Shown piece by piece: positions 40,214 to 50,458 of a stretch of 64,000 bases of DNA (position 1 is the first letter of the stretch; each line of letters opens with the position of its first letter). The stretch is from NCBI RefSeq assembly GCF_023206395.1, contig NZ_CP066150.1, positions 558,001 to 622,000 of the forward strand, in the 5' to 3' direction. The translations under genes and the position numbers were made by a program. Source of the stretch: Vibrio sp. ED004 (GTDB taxonomy: Bacteria > Pseudomonadota > Gammaproteobacteria > Enterobacterales > Vibrionaceae). The notes beneath the pieces were generated by a model. It searched no databases. It was not told where the DNA came from and saw only the letters and a list, made by a program, of their open reading frames with translations.

Positions 40214-42753
40214 CACAACACCTCACTTTGCAAGCTAGACACCACAGGTTTACTGACCAAGCGCCATAAGGGGATGAGTGTCGCAATCACCGCCACAACA
40301 ATCGTGATGAAGGAAATGCTGAGCGCATCGCTCCAATTCCACTGATAATTTAAGCTCCAACCAAAGGCTCGTAGGGTAACGATGTCGGTGAGCACGTAGC
40401 CCACCATCGCGCCTAGTGGAATGGCGATAACCAGAGTAAAGGCCACAAGCACAACGATTTGCCCGAGCACCATCACCATCAGTTTTTTTCGACTCACGCC
40501 AAGCGCATACAACCTTGCAATAGCGGCCTTACGTGCATCGAGCAACATAAAGCACGCACAGAACAAGCCAATGACGGCGACCATTAAGGTGACGCCATTA
40601 AGTGCTCGAGTGATGGCGAAGGTTTGTGAAAAGATATCTAAAGCGAGGGACTTGATCTGTGCTTGATCGTATAGCTGACTTGGGTGCAAATTCAGTTGTT
40701 GACGCAGATTTTCGTATACCTGTTGCTGGTCGCCAGATACTTTAATGCCTAGGCTAGTGGGCAAATCCGTAAAGCCGCTTTCAAGCCACAAATTAGGGGC
40801 AAGTAACACTTCGCCATTGGGTGAGCCGTAATCATGGAAAATTGCGCCAACCACCAGTGACTTGTCTGGGATGGAATCGAGCTTAAATTCGCTACTCAGT
40901 GATAAGCCAAGCTTCACTGCGGTAGGTTCGCTGATCGCCACGAGTTCACCTTGATAAAAACGCTGCCAAAAGTTATCAAGCTGCGACTGGAACACCATGG
41001 TTTGCTCTAATGTATCTTTGTCTTTAGTACCAAGTAACGTGGGCAGGCCCTGCAAGTTATCGTCGACATAGTATTGTTTATATACGGTTTCAACGTTCTC
41101 AAATTGTTCTAATGCGCGCTCGACATTAGCGATTTCGCCTTGAGCGGGGCTAACGTAAATGTCGGCATGCAAGCGTTGCTCTAACCATTGCTTTAGAGTG
41201 GATTCAAAGCTTCCAACTAAGGTATTCATTCCCATGTTGGTGGTAACCGCAAGCAGCAGTGCCATCATCGCGAGGGAGAGGGGAGATATTAGCTCTCGCA
41301 GTTCAGCAAACAGGTACTGCATCAATCCCGATTGGGTTCGCTGTTCACTCCAATTTGCTAACACACTGAGCGTTTTAGGTAGATATAAAGGAATCGATAC
41401 TACTAATACACCAAGCCACGCCATAGTGAAGCGGTGATGTTCACTGAGCCACAAGCCCGCCAATGCGATAACGGTTAGCGTTAAACCAATAACAAACAAT
41501 TGGTTTTCGTTCGAGTTTTCTGGCGCTTGGTAAAAACCGCCATGAGAAGAAAGCGGTTGTCTAACGCGTTGCTTAAAGTGCTGCCAGCATGCAACAAGCG
41601 TAGCCGCTAACGTAAGCAATAAGGCCTGTGCTAACCATGACCACTGCCATGTACCGGGCAAAAGTGTCGCGCCATAAAGTTGTTCAAGGGTTATCGCAAC
41701 GGTGGGGTGGAGCCAATGGCTTAATTGAATCCCTAAAATGAAACCGAGTGAAGCGCCGAGGGTTACCAAAACGGTAAGCTCAACGAGCAAGGCAGAAAAT
41801 ACGATGCTTGGTGCAACGCCTGCTTGCTGAATTTGTACTAACAGTCGATTACGCTTCAGTAAGCTGTATTTCACGCCATTATAAGCGATGAACAAACCAA
41901 CCAAGAACGCCAGTAAGCTCATGGCAGTGAGGTTGAGGTGAAAGCTGTCGGTAATAGAGCCGAGATCGGTACTCTGGTTATTGGTGATCCATTGCCCTTG
42001 ATCGGCGAGCAGATTCTGCCATTTGTCTTGCGCATGGGTCTTGGTATCAAAAACAGCGATGTAGCTCAGTTGTCCTTGCTTGTTAAGCAATTGCTGGGCG
42101 AATCCAATGTCCATCAACATCCGACTACCTAGCTGCCATTCATCGGGCAGCACCACAACTTTTGTGATGACTTCATCGAGAAGGAGTGTTTCTACTTCGC
42201 CTAAGCTTTGATGTTGCGATTGGCTCATCATCACGATGGGCTTGCCAGCTAACAATAGAGGAAGGGGTAAGGCGCTGTTGAACAGAGATATGTTTTGACT
42301 ATCTTCTGACGTACCATCGTTTTCGGCTGGCTTGTCGGTAGAATAGCGAGATCTTGAGGTGAGAGCTGCGATTAACTCACTGCCTTGTATCGACCAACGA
42401 CGACCTTGCTCGTCTCTCACACGCCCTTCAATCACAGGTAGTATTGCGCTGAGTCCGTTTTGTCTTAGCTTGAAGTAGAGCGATTCTGGCAAATAGTTTT
42501 GCCCCGCTGGTGGAATTATAAGGTTTTGCGCTTGAGCACTCAGTTGCTCGGTGGATTCCGCATAGCTGCGTTTGGCATTGAGGTTGATCGCTTGCACTGC
42601 GACAAACAGGGTGACCGCTAACACGATACCAACCAAGATCGCAGCAGCTTGCAAAGGGGATTGTCGATAGTGCGCAGCGAATAGGTTTAGCGTAAGTTTT
42701 GTGTGAGCGATTTTGAGGCGATTTGATTCGGCTGCCCGCTTAGCTTTCAACAT
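40213..42753 (-). CDS. FtsX-like ABC transporter permease
   Basis: The ATG at 42753 overlaps the ATPase gene by 14 bases; a GTG four codons upstream is possible. The 846-residue protein has an N-terminal membrane helix, a large periplasmic domain, and helices around ~275-400. A second half repeats this order, and the C-terminal FtsX/MacB permease core contains ALGVSRKKLMVMVLGQ. Two FtsX units in one chain are typical of permeases that do not pump across the membrane but move or release lipids and lipoproteins. It works with the ATPase at 42740-43456 and the lipoprotein that follows. Confidence 0.87.
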   Translation of the reverse strand: MLKAKRAAESNRLKIAHTKLTLNLFAAHYRQSPLQAAAILVGIVLAVTLFVAVQAINLNAKRSYAESTEQLSAQAQNLIIPPAGQNYLPESLYFKLRQNGLSAILPVIEGRVRDEQGRRWSIQGSELIAALTSRSRYSTDKPAENDGTSEDSQNISLFNSALPLPLLLAGKPIVMMSQSQHQSLGEVETLLLDEVITKVVVLPDEWQLGSRMLMDIGFAQQLLNKQGQLSYIAVFDTKTHAQDKWQNLLADQGQWITNNQSTDLGSITDSFHLNLTAMSLLAFLVGLFIAYNGVKYSLLKRNRLLVQIQQAGVAPSIVFSALLVELTVLVTLGASLGFILGIQLSHWLHPTVAITLEQLYGATLLPGTWQWSWLAQALLLTLAATLVACWQHFKQRVRQPLSSHGGFYQAPENSNENQLFVIGLTLTVIALAGLWLSEHHRFTMAWLGVLVVSIPLYLPKTLSVLANWSEQRTQSGLMQYLFAELRELISPLSLAMMALLLAVTTNMGMNTLVGSFESTLKQWLEQRLHADIYVSPAQGEIANVERALEQFENVETVYKQYYVDDNLQGLPTLLGTKDKDTLEQTMVFQSQLDNFWQRFYQGELVAISEPTAVKLGLSLSSEFKLDSIPDKSLVVGAIFHDYGSPNGEVLLAPNLWLESGFTDLPTSLGIKVSGDQQQVYENLRQQLNLHPSQLYDQAQIKSLALDIFSQTFAITRALNGVTLMVAVIGLFCACFMLLDARKAAIARLYALGVSRKKLMVMVLGQIVVLVAFTLVIAIPLGAMVGYVLTDIVTLRAFGWSLNYQWNWSDALSISFITIVVAVIATLIPLWRLVSKPVVSSLQSEVL

Positions 42754-43456
42754 AAGAAATGTCACTCGCTTGCTTTTGGTTTAGATAGGCTCGCTTCAGC
42801 TTTCCATCATCTAACACCAGTCGTGTCTGCATAAAACTGGCACATTCCGGGCTGTGTGTCACCAGTAGTACCGCGGTGTTGCCTTGTGTGGTGATTTCGT
42901 TCAGTAGCCTCATTACTTCTAAACCGGCTTTGTGGTCGAGGTTACCGGTGGGTTCATCAGCAAGCAGCAGTTTCGGTTTATGAGCTAATGCACGTGCGAT
43001 CGCCACTCGTTGTTGCTGGCCGCCAGAGAGTGCTGATACATGTCTATCGAGCAGTTCACTGATGCCTAGTGCTTCCACTAAATAATCACACCAGTCCCCC
43101 CATTTTTGTTGATTCAAATGCAACGGAAAGGCGATATTTTGTTTTACGTTGAGTGGGGTTAACAAGTTGAACTGCTGGAAGATAACGCCCAGTTTTTGAT
43201 GGCGGAAGCGGCTCCATTGTGGGTCTTTCCAAACCGATGTGTTGTCACCATCGAGCCACAATTCACCTCCCGAAAGCGGTTCAAAGCCCGCGATGAGATT
43301 GAGTAGAGTACTTTTCCCGCTGCCACTTGCTCCTGTCAAAGCCACACTAGCGCCTGTCGCCAAAGTGAAGTCGACACTATCCAACACGCTATGGGTGTCT
43401 TTGCCGTCAACAAAGCTTTTACTGGCCTGTTTTAGCGTGACAACTGGGTTTTCCAT
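42740..43456 (-). CDS. LolD/MacB-type ABC transporter ATPase
   Basis: This 238-residue ATPase has Walker A GASGSGKST (42-50), a Q-loop segment GVIFQQFNLLTPLNV, the signature LSGGQQQR (~144), Walker B LLLADEPTGNLD and switch His in LVTHSPECA. These are the features of the LolD/MacB/FtsE group that drives FtsX-like permeases. It is the first gene of a three-gene minus-strand operon. The ATG follows AGAGGAAATG on the minus strand. Confidence 0.9.
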   Translation of the reverse strand: MENPVVTLKQASKSFVDGKDTHSVLDSVDFTLATGASVALTGASGSGKSTLLNLIAGFEPLSGGELWLDGDNTSVWKDPQWSRFRHQKLGVIFQQFNLLTPLNVKQNIAFPLHLNQQKWGDWCDYLVEALGISELLDRHVSALSGGQQQRVAIARALAHKPKLLLADEPTGNLDHKAGLEVMRLLNEITTQGNTAVLLVTHSPECASFMQTRLVLDDGKLKRAYLNQKQASDISYVES

Positions 43457-43899
43457 TTCCTCTCCTTGTATCCAACAATGACTATCAAACTGTAGACAAC
43501 AATTTCAAATAATAGAGCGATTTATATCGAATTATTAATAACTTGTACTTTGATAAGAGAGAAATAGATCAGTGAGAGGTGGAATTCGGACTCTCGTTGG
43601 GACTTTGAATTATCACATCGCCTTGGGTTATTTATTAGACGGTTTTTTACGGCATCTAAGGGTAGCCAATTCCAACGCTTGGTATCTGATGGAGATTATT
43701 TTGTGTGAGGATAAGGCGAGTGAAAGCTGTATCCCTAACATATTTTTCCCATAGCTTGTTAGTGTTTTTAATACTCAGGTAGAGTGACATATTGAAAATC
43801 TCAATCTTTCATTCAACAATAAAGGTGACATTACATGTGTGTAATGTCACCTATAAGGCATTGAGTTGTGAAACGAAGAGGTTTGCTAAAAAGTGTGTA
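43457..43899. other. Intergenic region with a strong hairpin
   Basis: About 440 bases without a convincing gene; a 60-codon frame starting with GTG at 43572 has odd composition and no known features. A 12-bp perfect stem (43823-43834 with 43841-43852, loop ATGTGT) lies about 48 bases after the stop of the next minus-strand gene and can serve as its terminator, with TTTATTG following. Confidence 0.55.
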
Positions 43900-44460
43900 T
43901 TACTTAGATACGACCGTCCATTTCATTAGAACTGGCTCTGCTTCCTCACACTGAATCAGTTCAAGTGGACGTTTTACCCAAGGACCGGCTTCTTGAGTTT
44001 CTGATGTCACAGCCAAACAGTAACTAGAATCCGCTTTCAATCGAATAGTCTGATCATTTTCGCTATAAACAAAACCTTGGTGTTTTGCATCGCTGCACTC
44101 TAGTAACGCGAGTTCGCTCTTTCCTTTAGCTAAAAGACCTTGCATACATAACCCTTCAAACGCATAAGATTGAATCTTATTTGTTTCATTGTCGTATTCA
44201 AATCTCACATCATGACCAGAATAGTTACGAGGAGAACCTTCGGGCGCTTTGGGCTTACAGGTGTGGGTCTGCATTAATTCGGATTGACCAGGGCCGTAGG
44301 TATCAATACAAAATCCATAACCGTTTGGCTCATCTAAATTATCACTTAATACAATGTATGGAGGCTCTGTCGGCACATTCGGCTCTGCTGCAAAGAGAAA
44401 TGAAGGGGCAGCAACTAAGCTAGATGCCACAATGACTTTGGCTACATTTTTCAGTTTCAT
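43900..44460 (-). CDS. Secreted protein with ricin-type beta-trefoil-like features
   Basis: This 186-residue protein has a clear signal peptide (ending Leu-Phe-Ala-Ala). The mature part has repeated Cys pairs and strand patterns (GFCIDTYG, GLCMQGLL, SYCLAVTSE, IQCEEAEPVLMKWTV). These resemble the lectin-like beta-trefoil repeats of ricin B domains, although the QxW motifs are degenerate. It is probably periplasmic or secreted. The substrate and role are unknown. It follows a DUF1499 gene by 46 bases and may share its transcript. Confidence 0.6.
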   Translation of the reverse strand: MKLKNVAKVIVASSLVAAPSFLFAAEPNVPTEPPYIVLSDNLDEPNGYGFCIDTYGPGQSELMQTHTCKPKAPEGSPRNYSGHDVRFEYDNETNKIQSYAFEGLCMQGLLAKGKSELALLECSDAKHQGFVYSENDQTIRLKADSSYCLAVTSETQEAGPWVKRPLELIQCEEAEPVLMKWTVVSK

Positions 44461-44506
44461 ATCTATTTCATCCTTTAATAAATTTCGGTGTTGTAACTAA
44501 AACGGC

Positions 44507-45247
44507 TTACTGGTTAAAACTTTCGGTGAACTCTACAATTCGAGCTGCATTGACTCCTTTATCACTGCGACCGATTCGAGACACACTACGAATGTCGACG
44601 CGGCTCTCGCTGTTTATCGGTGTGACTTTAACGACCACATCGTCTATAAAGCCAAAGAAAGTTGTTTGAGCTGTCGCTTCAAAGCGTAATGCTTCAGGAA
44701 ATCTTGCAACAATTTCCCAACCTTTGTTCTGCGCAACATCCAGAGCTTTTTCGTATGCATCTTCAGCAGAGAGGCTAGACGGAATTGGCTTAATGTATGG
44801 GTGCAACTTCCTCTGTACTGCTGCAACTTCCTCTCCTGCATAAATCAGAGAGTTTTTGGCACCGGCACGCGTATCATCCAGCACCAAAAATTTAGGTGGG
44901 TTTATGGTATCGGTTGTAATGTCATGAATTGCAGGTCCACGTTTCACTGGTTGAATCATGCCGTGGATCATTGGCGCGGTGAGGCTAAGCCCTATGAATA
45001 CAGCGACCAGAGACTTGAGCGCACCAGTGCGATTACGAGTAATCCATTGGTAGATGAACCCGAGTGTACTTATAGCGAGTAAAGATAGGCCGATGGGGTT
45101 GAGATAATTTCGAATGTAGCCAAAGCCAATTATGGGATCCCACAAGCCCAAACGCGCCCCAAAGATCATCACGGCAACCGCTAGCACAGCGGAAAAAGCG
45201 ATGACTAATAATAGTGTTCCAATACGAGAGGTACGGCTGTTCGTCAT
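44507..45247 (-). CDS. DUF1499 membrane protein
   Basis: This 246-residue protein has three hydrophobic helices (~12-30, ~48-64, ~78-96) and then a soluble DUF1499 domain. The marker region is AEDAYEKALDVAQNKGWEIVAR, followed by EATAQTTFFGFIDDVVVKVTP and RVDIRSVSRIGRSDKGVNAARI. Function is unknown; the domain is widespread in proteobacteria. A hairpin separates it from the efflux genes upstream, so it may be transcribed independently or by read-through. Confidence 0.85.
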   Translation of the reverse strand: MTNSRTSRIGTLLLVIAFSAVLAVAVMIFGARLGLWDPIIGFGYIRNYLNPIGLSLLAISTLGFIYQWITRNRTGALKSLVAVFIGLSLTAPMIHGMIQPVKRGPAIHDITTDTINPPKFLVLDDTRAGAKNSLIYAGEEVAAVQRKLHPYIKPIPSSLSAEDAYEKALDVAQNKGWEIVARFPEALRFEATAQTTFFGFIDDVVVKVTPINSESRVDIRSVSRIGRSDKGVNAARIVEFTESFNQ

Positions 45248-45277
45248 TTTCTATCCTTTGAAAGTGTTCAGCGAGTA

Positions 45278-45304
45278 ATGATGAGCCACTCCGAGGCTCA
45301 TCAT
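45278..45304 (-). terminator. Hairpin between the RND permease and DUF1499 genes
   Basis: ATGATGAGCC pairs perfectly with GGCTCATCAT around seven bases, about 20 bases after the permease stop on the minus strand. There is no clear T-run, so it may be an attenuating or stabilising structure. Confidence 0.55.
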
Positions 45305-45323
45305 CTCCTCATTTTGTTAGTAC

Positions 45324-48300
45324 TCAGTTTGGCTGTTCGGCGTTGTTCGCTATTGCTGCTTTATCATCTGATTTGAACAATTTGCAGATCAAGACAAAAA
45401 ATAGCGGAGCGAAGTAGATTACCAATAATGTCGCACCCATCATGCCGCCCAGAACAGACGTACCTATCGCGTTGCGAGCATTAGCACCAGCTCCCGTACT
45501 TAGTACCAATGGCAACACGCCGAGTCCAAACGCCAGTGATGTCATGATTATCGGGCGCAGACGCATTTCACAGGCTTGTACCGTTGCATCAATAATGTTG
45601 ACGCCTTTTTCATAAAGCTCTTTTGCAAACTCAACAATCAGAATTGCGTTTTTGGCGGTTAAACCAATCGTAGTCAAAACGCCCACTTGGAAGTAAACAT
45701 CGTTCTCTAGCCCTCGCAACATGATTGCAGCCAGTGCGCCGAGTATCCCTAATGGAACCACCAGAATAATCGCAATTGGAATACTCCAGCTTTCATACAA
45801 AGCGGCTAAGCAGAGGAAAACCATCAAGATGGAGATCGCGTACAGAATTGGCGCTTGGTTTCCAGCTTCGATCTCTTGATAGGACATTCCCGTCCAGCTC
45901 ACCTGTACATCGTTTGAAATCTCTGCGGCTAATCTATCGATTTCATCCATCGCTTCACCAGTACTGTAACCAGAAGCTGCTTCACCGACGATTTCTACTG
46001 CAGGGTTGCCGTTATAACGTTGTAACTGTGGTGAGCCTTGACCCCAGTGATAAGTACTGAAAGCTGAGATTGGCACCATCTCACCGTTGTTGTTACGCAC
46101 AAACCATAAGTTCAGGTCTTCTGGTGTCATGCGATATTCGGCATCGGCTTGAATGTAAACCTTTTTAGAGCGACCACGATCGATGAAGTCATTCACGTAT
46201 GACGATGCCCAAGCAATTGACAATGATTGGTTGATGTCATCAATTTCTAGACCTAGCACTTTGGCTTTTTCATAGTCGACATCAAGGAATAGTTGCGCGG
46301 TATCCTCAAGGCCGTTTGGTCGTGTACTTTGCAATAATGGACTTTGAGCCGCCGCCGCCAGTAACTGGTTTCTGAACTCAATCAGTTTGTCATGGCCAAC
46401 AGCACCCACGTCTTCTAGGTAGAAGTTAAAACCCGTTGAAGTACCAAGTTCTCGAATTGCTGGACTACTAAAAGCAAAGATCTGTGCATGTTTGTAATTT
46501 GAAAACTCACCCATTACACGGCCGATAATGGAATCAACATCAGTTCCGGGTTCAGTCCTTTCTGACCAATCCTTCATGCCGATGAACGCCATCGCTGCGT
46601 TTTGTCCAGAGCCTGAAAAGTTGAATCCAGACACGGTAAACACGTGGTCGACAGTGTGTGATTCGTTATCTTCAAAATAATCTTTGATATCCAACATCAC
46701 TTCTTGTGTCTTTTGTAACGTGGTCCCCGTTGGTGTGGTCACCATCACCATGAAGTCACCTTGGTCTTCATTTGGCAAAAATGAACTTGGCAGCACGTTG
46801 TATAGGTAAGCCGTGCCGGCAAAAAGCATTAGGTAAACAAAAACGAAGCGCAGTGGACGTTGTAAAGCGCGTTTAACTGAACCTCGGTATTGGTTGGATA
46901 GCTTGTCGAACCCTCGGTTAAACAGTGCAAAAAACTTATTGCTCGACGTTTTATCGACAGGCTTTAGAAGTGTTGCACACAATACAGGAGTAAGAATCAA
47001 TGCGACGACAACGGATAGCACCATTGCCGAAACAATCGTCAAAGAGAACTGTTGGTAGATAACGCCCGTTGACCCTGACATGAAGGCCATAGGAATAAAT
47101 ACAACCGACAACACCATCGTAATACCGATTAAGGCACTGGTAATTTGTCCCATTGACTTCTTAGTTGCTTCAAGAGGAGATAGATTCTCTTCATGCATCA
47201 ACCGCTCAACGTTTTCCACCACAACGATGGCATCATCAACTAACAGGCCGATAGCCAACACTAGACCAAACATGGTGAGTGTATTGATCGAGAAACCCAG
47301 CATGGCCATGACACCAAAGGTACCAAGTAGTACGACGGGTACGGCGATGGTTGGGATTAAAGTTGCTCGTAAGTTTTGCAAAAACAGCAACATTACGACA
47401 AATACAAGCCCAACCGCTTCAAAAAGGGTTTTGACCACTTCACTGATGGATAAACGGATAAATAAGTTATTGTCGGTGGTTTTAACCAGTTCTAGTCCAT
47501 CCGGAAAACCTTTTGAAAGTTGTTCAAGTTTTGCATCAACCGCATTTTGTGTGTCTAACGAGTTCGCGCCGGTAGCAAGGGTGATAGCAATACCAGAAGA
47601 GTCCTTACCCATGTAAGCAGGAATAGATGAAGATTCTTCACTGGCTAACTCGACACGTGCGACGTCTTTGAGCTTAATTTGAGAGCCGTCACTGTCGACC
47701 TTAATTAAGATGTCTTCAAACTCTTCAACGCTGGTTAGTAGGCTTTGCGCTGTGATACTGGCATTAATTAACTGAGAATCAACAGCAGGCGTTCCGCCTA
47801 ATTGTCCAACCGTGACTTGGCTGTTTTGAACCGATACTGCATTCGAAACGTCAACGGGCGTAAGGCTATAGCTGTTCAACTTTGCAGGGTCTAACCAGAT
47901 ACGCATCGCATAAGATGGGCCGAAAATAGTCACTTCGCCCACACCGTTCACACGGCTTAGGATGTCCTTAATGTTTGAGTTAGCGTAATCTTGAATATCT
48001 CCCGCACTCATGCTGCCGTCAGGAGAATATAAGTTGGTTACCGACATAAAACCTGACGTACTCTTGGTGACAGAAGTACCTTGATTTTGTACCGCTGTCG
48101 GCAGGCGATTACTCACTTGCTGTAAGCTGTTCTGCACCTGTACCTGAGCGATATCGGGGTCTGTATCTGCACTAAACGTCAAGGTAACGCTCGCACTACC
48201 AGAAGAGTCACTTTTAGACGCCATGTATAACAAGTTATCTAACCCTGTCATGCCTTGTTCGATGACCTGAGTCACGCTGTCTTCAATTGTTTTTGCTGAA

Positions 48301-48461
48301 GCACCAGGGTAAGACGTTGAAATGGTCACGGCTGGCGGTGCAATTGTAGGGTATTGTGCGACAGGCAAAGAGACGATAGCCGCAATGCCTGAAAGCATAA
48401 TGACAATGGAAATCACCCAAGCAAAGATCGGTCTGTTGATAAAAAAGTTCGATAAGGACAT
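45324..48461 (-). CDS. RND multidrug efflux permease (HAE1, AcrB-like)
   Basis: This 1045-residue inner-membrane pump has the AcrB layout: twelve membrane helices and two large periplasmic loops. The proton-relay acidic pair lies in [18 protein letters not shown] and the matching Lys in [21 protein letters not shown]. It opens [20 protein letters not shown], as in this family. With the adaptor encoded three bases upstream and an outer-membrane channel from elsewhere (no TolC gene here), it would expel drugs or toxic lipids. Confidence 0.94.
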   Translation of the reverse strand: MSLSNFFINRPIFAWVISIVIMLSGIAAIVSLPVAQYPTIAPPAVTISTSYPGASAKTIEDSVTQVIEQGMTGLDNLLYMASKSDSSGSASVTLTFSADTDPDIAQVQVQNSLQQVSNRLPTAVQNQGTSVTKSTSGFMSVTNLYSPDGSMSAGDIQDYANSNIKDILSRVNGVGEVTIFGPSYAMRIWLDPAKLNSYSLTPVDVSNAVSVQNSQVTVGQLGGTPAVDSQLINASITAQSLLTSVEEFEDILIKVDSDGSQIKLKDVARVELASEESSSIPAYMGKDSSGIAITLATGANSLDTQNAVDAKLEQLSKGFPDGLELVKTTDNNLFIRLSISEVVKTLFEAVGLVFVVMLLFLQNLRATLIPTIAVPVVLLGTFGVMAMLGFSINTLTMFGLVLAIGLLVDDAIVVVENVERLMHEENLSPLEATKKSMGQITSALIGITMVLSVVFIPMAFMSGSTGVIYQQFSLTIVSAMVLSVVVALILTPVLCATLLKPVDKTSSNKFFALFNRGFDKLSNQYRGSVKRALQRPLRFVFVYLMLFAGTAYLYNVLPSSFLPNEDQGDFMVMVTTPTGTTLQKTQEVMLDIKDYFEDNESHTVDHVFTVSGFNFSGSGQNAAMAFIGMKDWSERTEPGTDVDSIIGRVMGEFSNYKHAQIFAFSSPAIRELGTSTGFNFYLEDVGAVGHDKLIEFRNQLLAAAAQSPLLQSTRPNGLEDTAQLFLDVDYEKAKVLGLEIDDINQSLSIAWASSYVNDFIDRGRSKKVYIQADAEYRMTPEDLNLWFVRNNNGEMVPISAFSTYHWGQGSPQLQRYNGNPAVEIVGEAASGYSTGEAMDEIDRLAAEISNDVQVSWTGMSYQEIEAGNQAPILYAISILMVFLCLAALYESWSIPIAIILVVPLGILGALAAIMLRGLENDVYFQVGVLTTIGLTAKNAILIVEFAKELYEKGVNIIDATVQACEMRLRPIIMTSLAFGLGVLPLVLSTGAGANARNAIGTSVLGGMMGATLLVIYFAPLFFVLICKLFKSDDKAAIANNAEQPN

Positions 48462-48464
48462 GGT

Positions 48465-49628
48465 TTATTCCTCGCTCGCCAAAGCAGGAACAGCGCTGTT
48501 TGTACTGCTATCGACGACAACCTCAATATCATTTTTCATGTTGATGATATTGGTGATTACGATTTTCTCACCGCTAGATAGTCCTTCTTTAACTACCCAA
48601 CCGTGGCCAACTTCATTACTGAGAACCACTGATTTTTTTTCTGTCTTGTTGTCTTGGTTGACCACAAAAACGGAAGGCTCACCAGACTGACTTCTTACCA
48701 CAGCAGATTGAGGAACGACAAGGTAACCACGAGCTTCTGGCATTGAAATATGGGCGCGTACGTACATGCCTGCTAGTAAAGTATTGTCAGGGTTTGGAAT
48801 AATGGCGCGTAGCGTTACCGTACCTGTTGAGTCCGAGACTAGCGTGTCGGAAAATTCTAAATGGCCTGCTTCATCATACGGACTGCCGTCTTCTAACGTG
48901 ATTGTTACTGGGATCTCTGCATCTTTGTCTGTGAAGGTCGCAAATTCTTTTTTGATTTTGGTAATCGCTAACGAAGATTGCTGCATATCCACGTAAACAT
49001 TCGCGGTTTGCACAATTGTCGTCAGGTAAGAAGACTGTTCAGAGGTCAACAAAGAACCTTCCGATACCAAAGAGAGGCCCGCTTGACCTGAGATAGGTGC
49101 TTTGATTTTGGTGTAAGACAGTTCAATGTTGGCATAATCCAATTCCGCTTGGCGGATCGCGACTTCAGCTTGAGCTTCTTTGTAAAGAGCATCGGCATCA
49201 TCAAAATCTTGCTGACTGGTCAGTTTTTTTCTTAATAGTTCTTTATAACGAAGTGCCGTTTTTCGAGCGGTATCTTCGCTCGTGAGTGCTTTCGCTAATT
49301 GGGCTTGTGCGCTATTAACGTTGGATTGATAAGTGGTTGGGTCAATTTCATAAAGTACTTCATCGGCTTCTACCTGAGAACCCTCTTTGTATAGACGGCT
49401 TTTGAGAATACCCGTTACCTGAGGTCTCACTTCTGCTTGTTTAAACGCAGCAATTCGCCCTGGCAACTCGGTCGTTAAACGCAGTGTTGTTGGGGTCAAG
49501 TCTAAAACGTCAACATGAATCGGACCTGGGGCTGGTCGTTGTTCCATAGCTTGTTCGCCACAGCCCAATAATAGAGAACTGGAGAGAAGTAAACCCAAAG
49601 GTAATCTTAACGCGTGGGGTAGAGACAT
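48465..49628 (-). CDS. RND efflux periplasmic adaptor (AcrA-like lipoprotein)
   Basis: This 387-residue membrane-fusion protein has a lipoprotein signal (Leu-Leu-Gly-Cys at ~20-23), a barrel/lipoyl region, a coiled-coil hairpin (~95-165) and the lipoyl closing strand YTKIKAPISGQAGLSLVSEGSLL. The beta-barrel contains the LLAGMYVRAHISM segment typical of AcrA. It links the RND pump to the outer-membrane channel. It is the first gene of the pair; no regulator gene lies next to it. Confidence 0.93.
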   Translation of the reverse strand: MSLPHALRLPLGLLLSSSLLLGCGEQAMEQRPAPGPIHVDVLDLTPTTLRLTTELPGRIAAFKQAEVRPQVTGILKSRLYKEGSQVEADEVLYEIDPTTYQSNVNSAQAQLAKALTSEDTARKTALRYKELLRKKLTSQQDFDDADALYKEAQAEVAIRQAELDYANIELSYTKIKAPISGQAGLSLVSEGSLLTSEQSSYLTTIVQTANVYVDMQQSSLAITKIKKEFATFTDKDAEIPVTITLEDGSPYDEAGHLEFSDTLVSDSTGTVTLRAIIPNPDNTLLAGMYVRAHISMPEARGYLVVPQSAVVRSQSGEPSVFVVNQDNKTEKKSVVLSNEVGHGWVVKEGLSSGEKIVITNIINMKNDIEVVVDSSTNSAVPALASEE

Positions 49629-49753
49629 AATGAAACCTTATCCTAGAAGCATAATTACAAACATAAGAAAAAGAATAGCAGCTACATGGTTAAGGCAGGG
49701 TTAAGACCGAGGATTGTTGTTACTAATAATTTGGGGCTCTGGAAGAGTCGCTT

Positions 49754-49810
49754 CTTTACTGAACAAAAGCTTAGTATTACGAAAATGTATTGAATACTAA
49801 TTCAGTAAAG
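49754..49810. promoter_or_regulatory. Interrupted long inverted repeat upstream of the efflux genes
   Basis: CTTTACTGAA plus TTAGTATT (49754-49763 and 49771-49778) are together complementary to AATACTAA plus TTCAGTAAAG (49793-49810), with a seven-base bulge on the left arm. It lies ~125-180 bases before the efflux adaptor start. It could be an operator pair, an RNA hairpin or a small repeat element. The rest of 49629-50107 shows no gene. Confidence 0.5.
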
Positions 49811-50107
49811 CCACGGACTCACAACTATCCGTTACTTTGGTCTGGAATTAGAAGACGCACTGTTATTTTTATAAGACATTGATTGTAAGTAGAAAGAGAC
49901 CCAATTTCGTAGGACTCCCATCCATCACCGACAAGCTGCTGCCTCATTGAGTGTTCGAGTGTCTATATTGGCACTTGCAATGAATTTCCCCATTTATCGT
50001 AAGGTGCAGCAACTCACGCTCTGTAAATACCGTCTGTCGCAATTATAAGAACTATAGCTAAAGCAGCTTTATCATAGAACTTAAAATAACAGCAGAAGGA
50101 AAGCATC

Positions 50108-50329
50108 ATGAATGGTAAGAACATAAGAATAATTTTGAGATGGGTACACATCGCGTTAGCACTATTAGTTGGTGCGGCTTTCTATTCGCTCTTAGGAAAC
50201 TTTGAAGCATATATTACAGCTACGTTATGGGGGCTAATGCCAGCGCTTGCTTTAACCTGTGTGGGTATGTGGAAACAGTCGTCAGTTATGAAAGCTTTAA
50301 AGCCGGTAAGCAAGAAAGTGCACCAGTAA
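50108..50329 (+). CDS. Small two-helix membrane protein
   Basis: This 73-residue protein has two hydrophobic helices (~8-28 and ~33-53) with basic residues at both ends. The ATG has AGAAGGAAAG upstream, a good ribosome site, which supports a real gene. It resembles small conserved membrane proteins in vibrios, but I do not recognise a named family. The preceding ~470 bases are the shared upstream region of the efflux operon, transcribed the other way. Confidence 0.65.
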   Translation: MNGKNIRIILRWVHIALALLVGAAFYSLLGNFEAYITATLWGLMPALALTCVGMWKQSSVMKALKPVSKKVHQ

Positions 50330-50458
50330 GTGGAAAAGGTTACGCGAGAATCAGTAGATCTCGCGTTTGTTCTTTAGGTTGCTGACTCATTGCTGTCCAA
50401 AAACGTTACCCCCCAATCTTTCTCCGGCGACACTTCGATATAAAAGTGCCTCTTTTAC

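Noticed and set aside
43572..43754. 60-codon frame starting with GTG
   Set aside because: No clear ribosome site, unusual composition, no recognisable features; left as intergenic.
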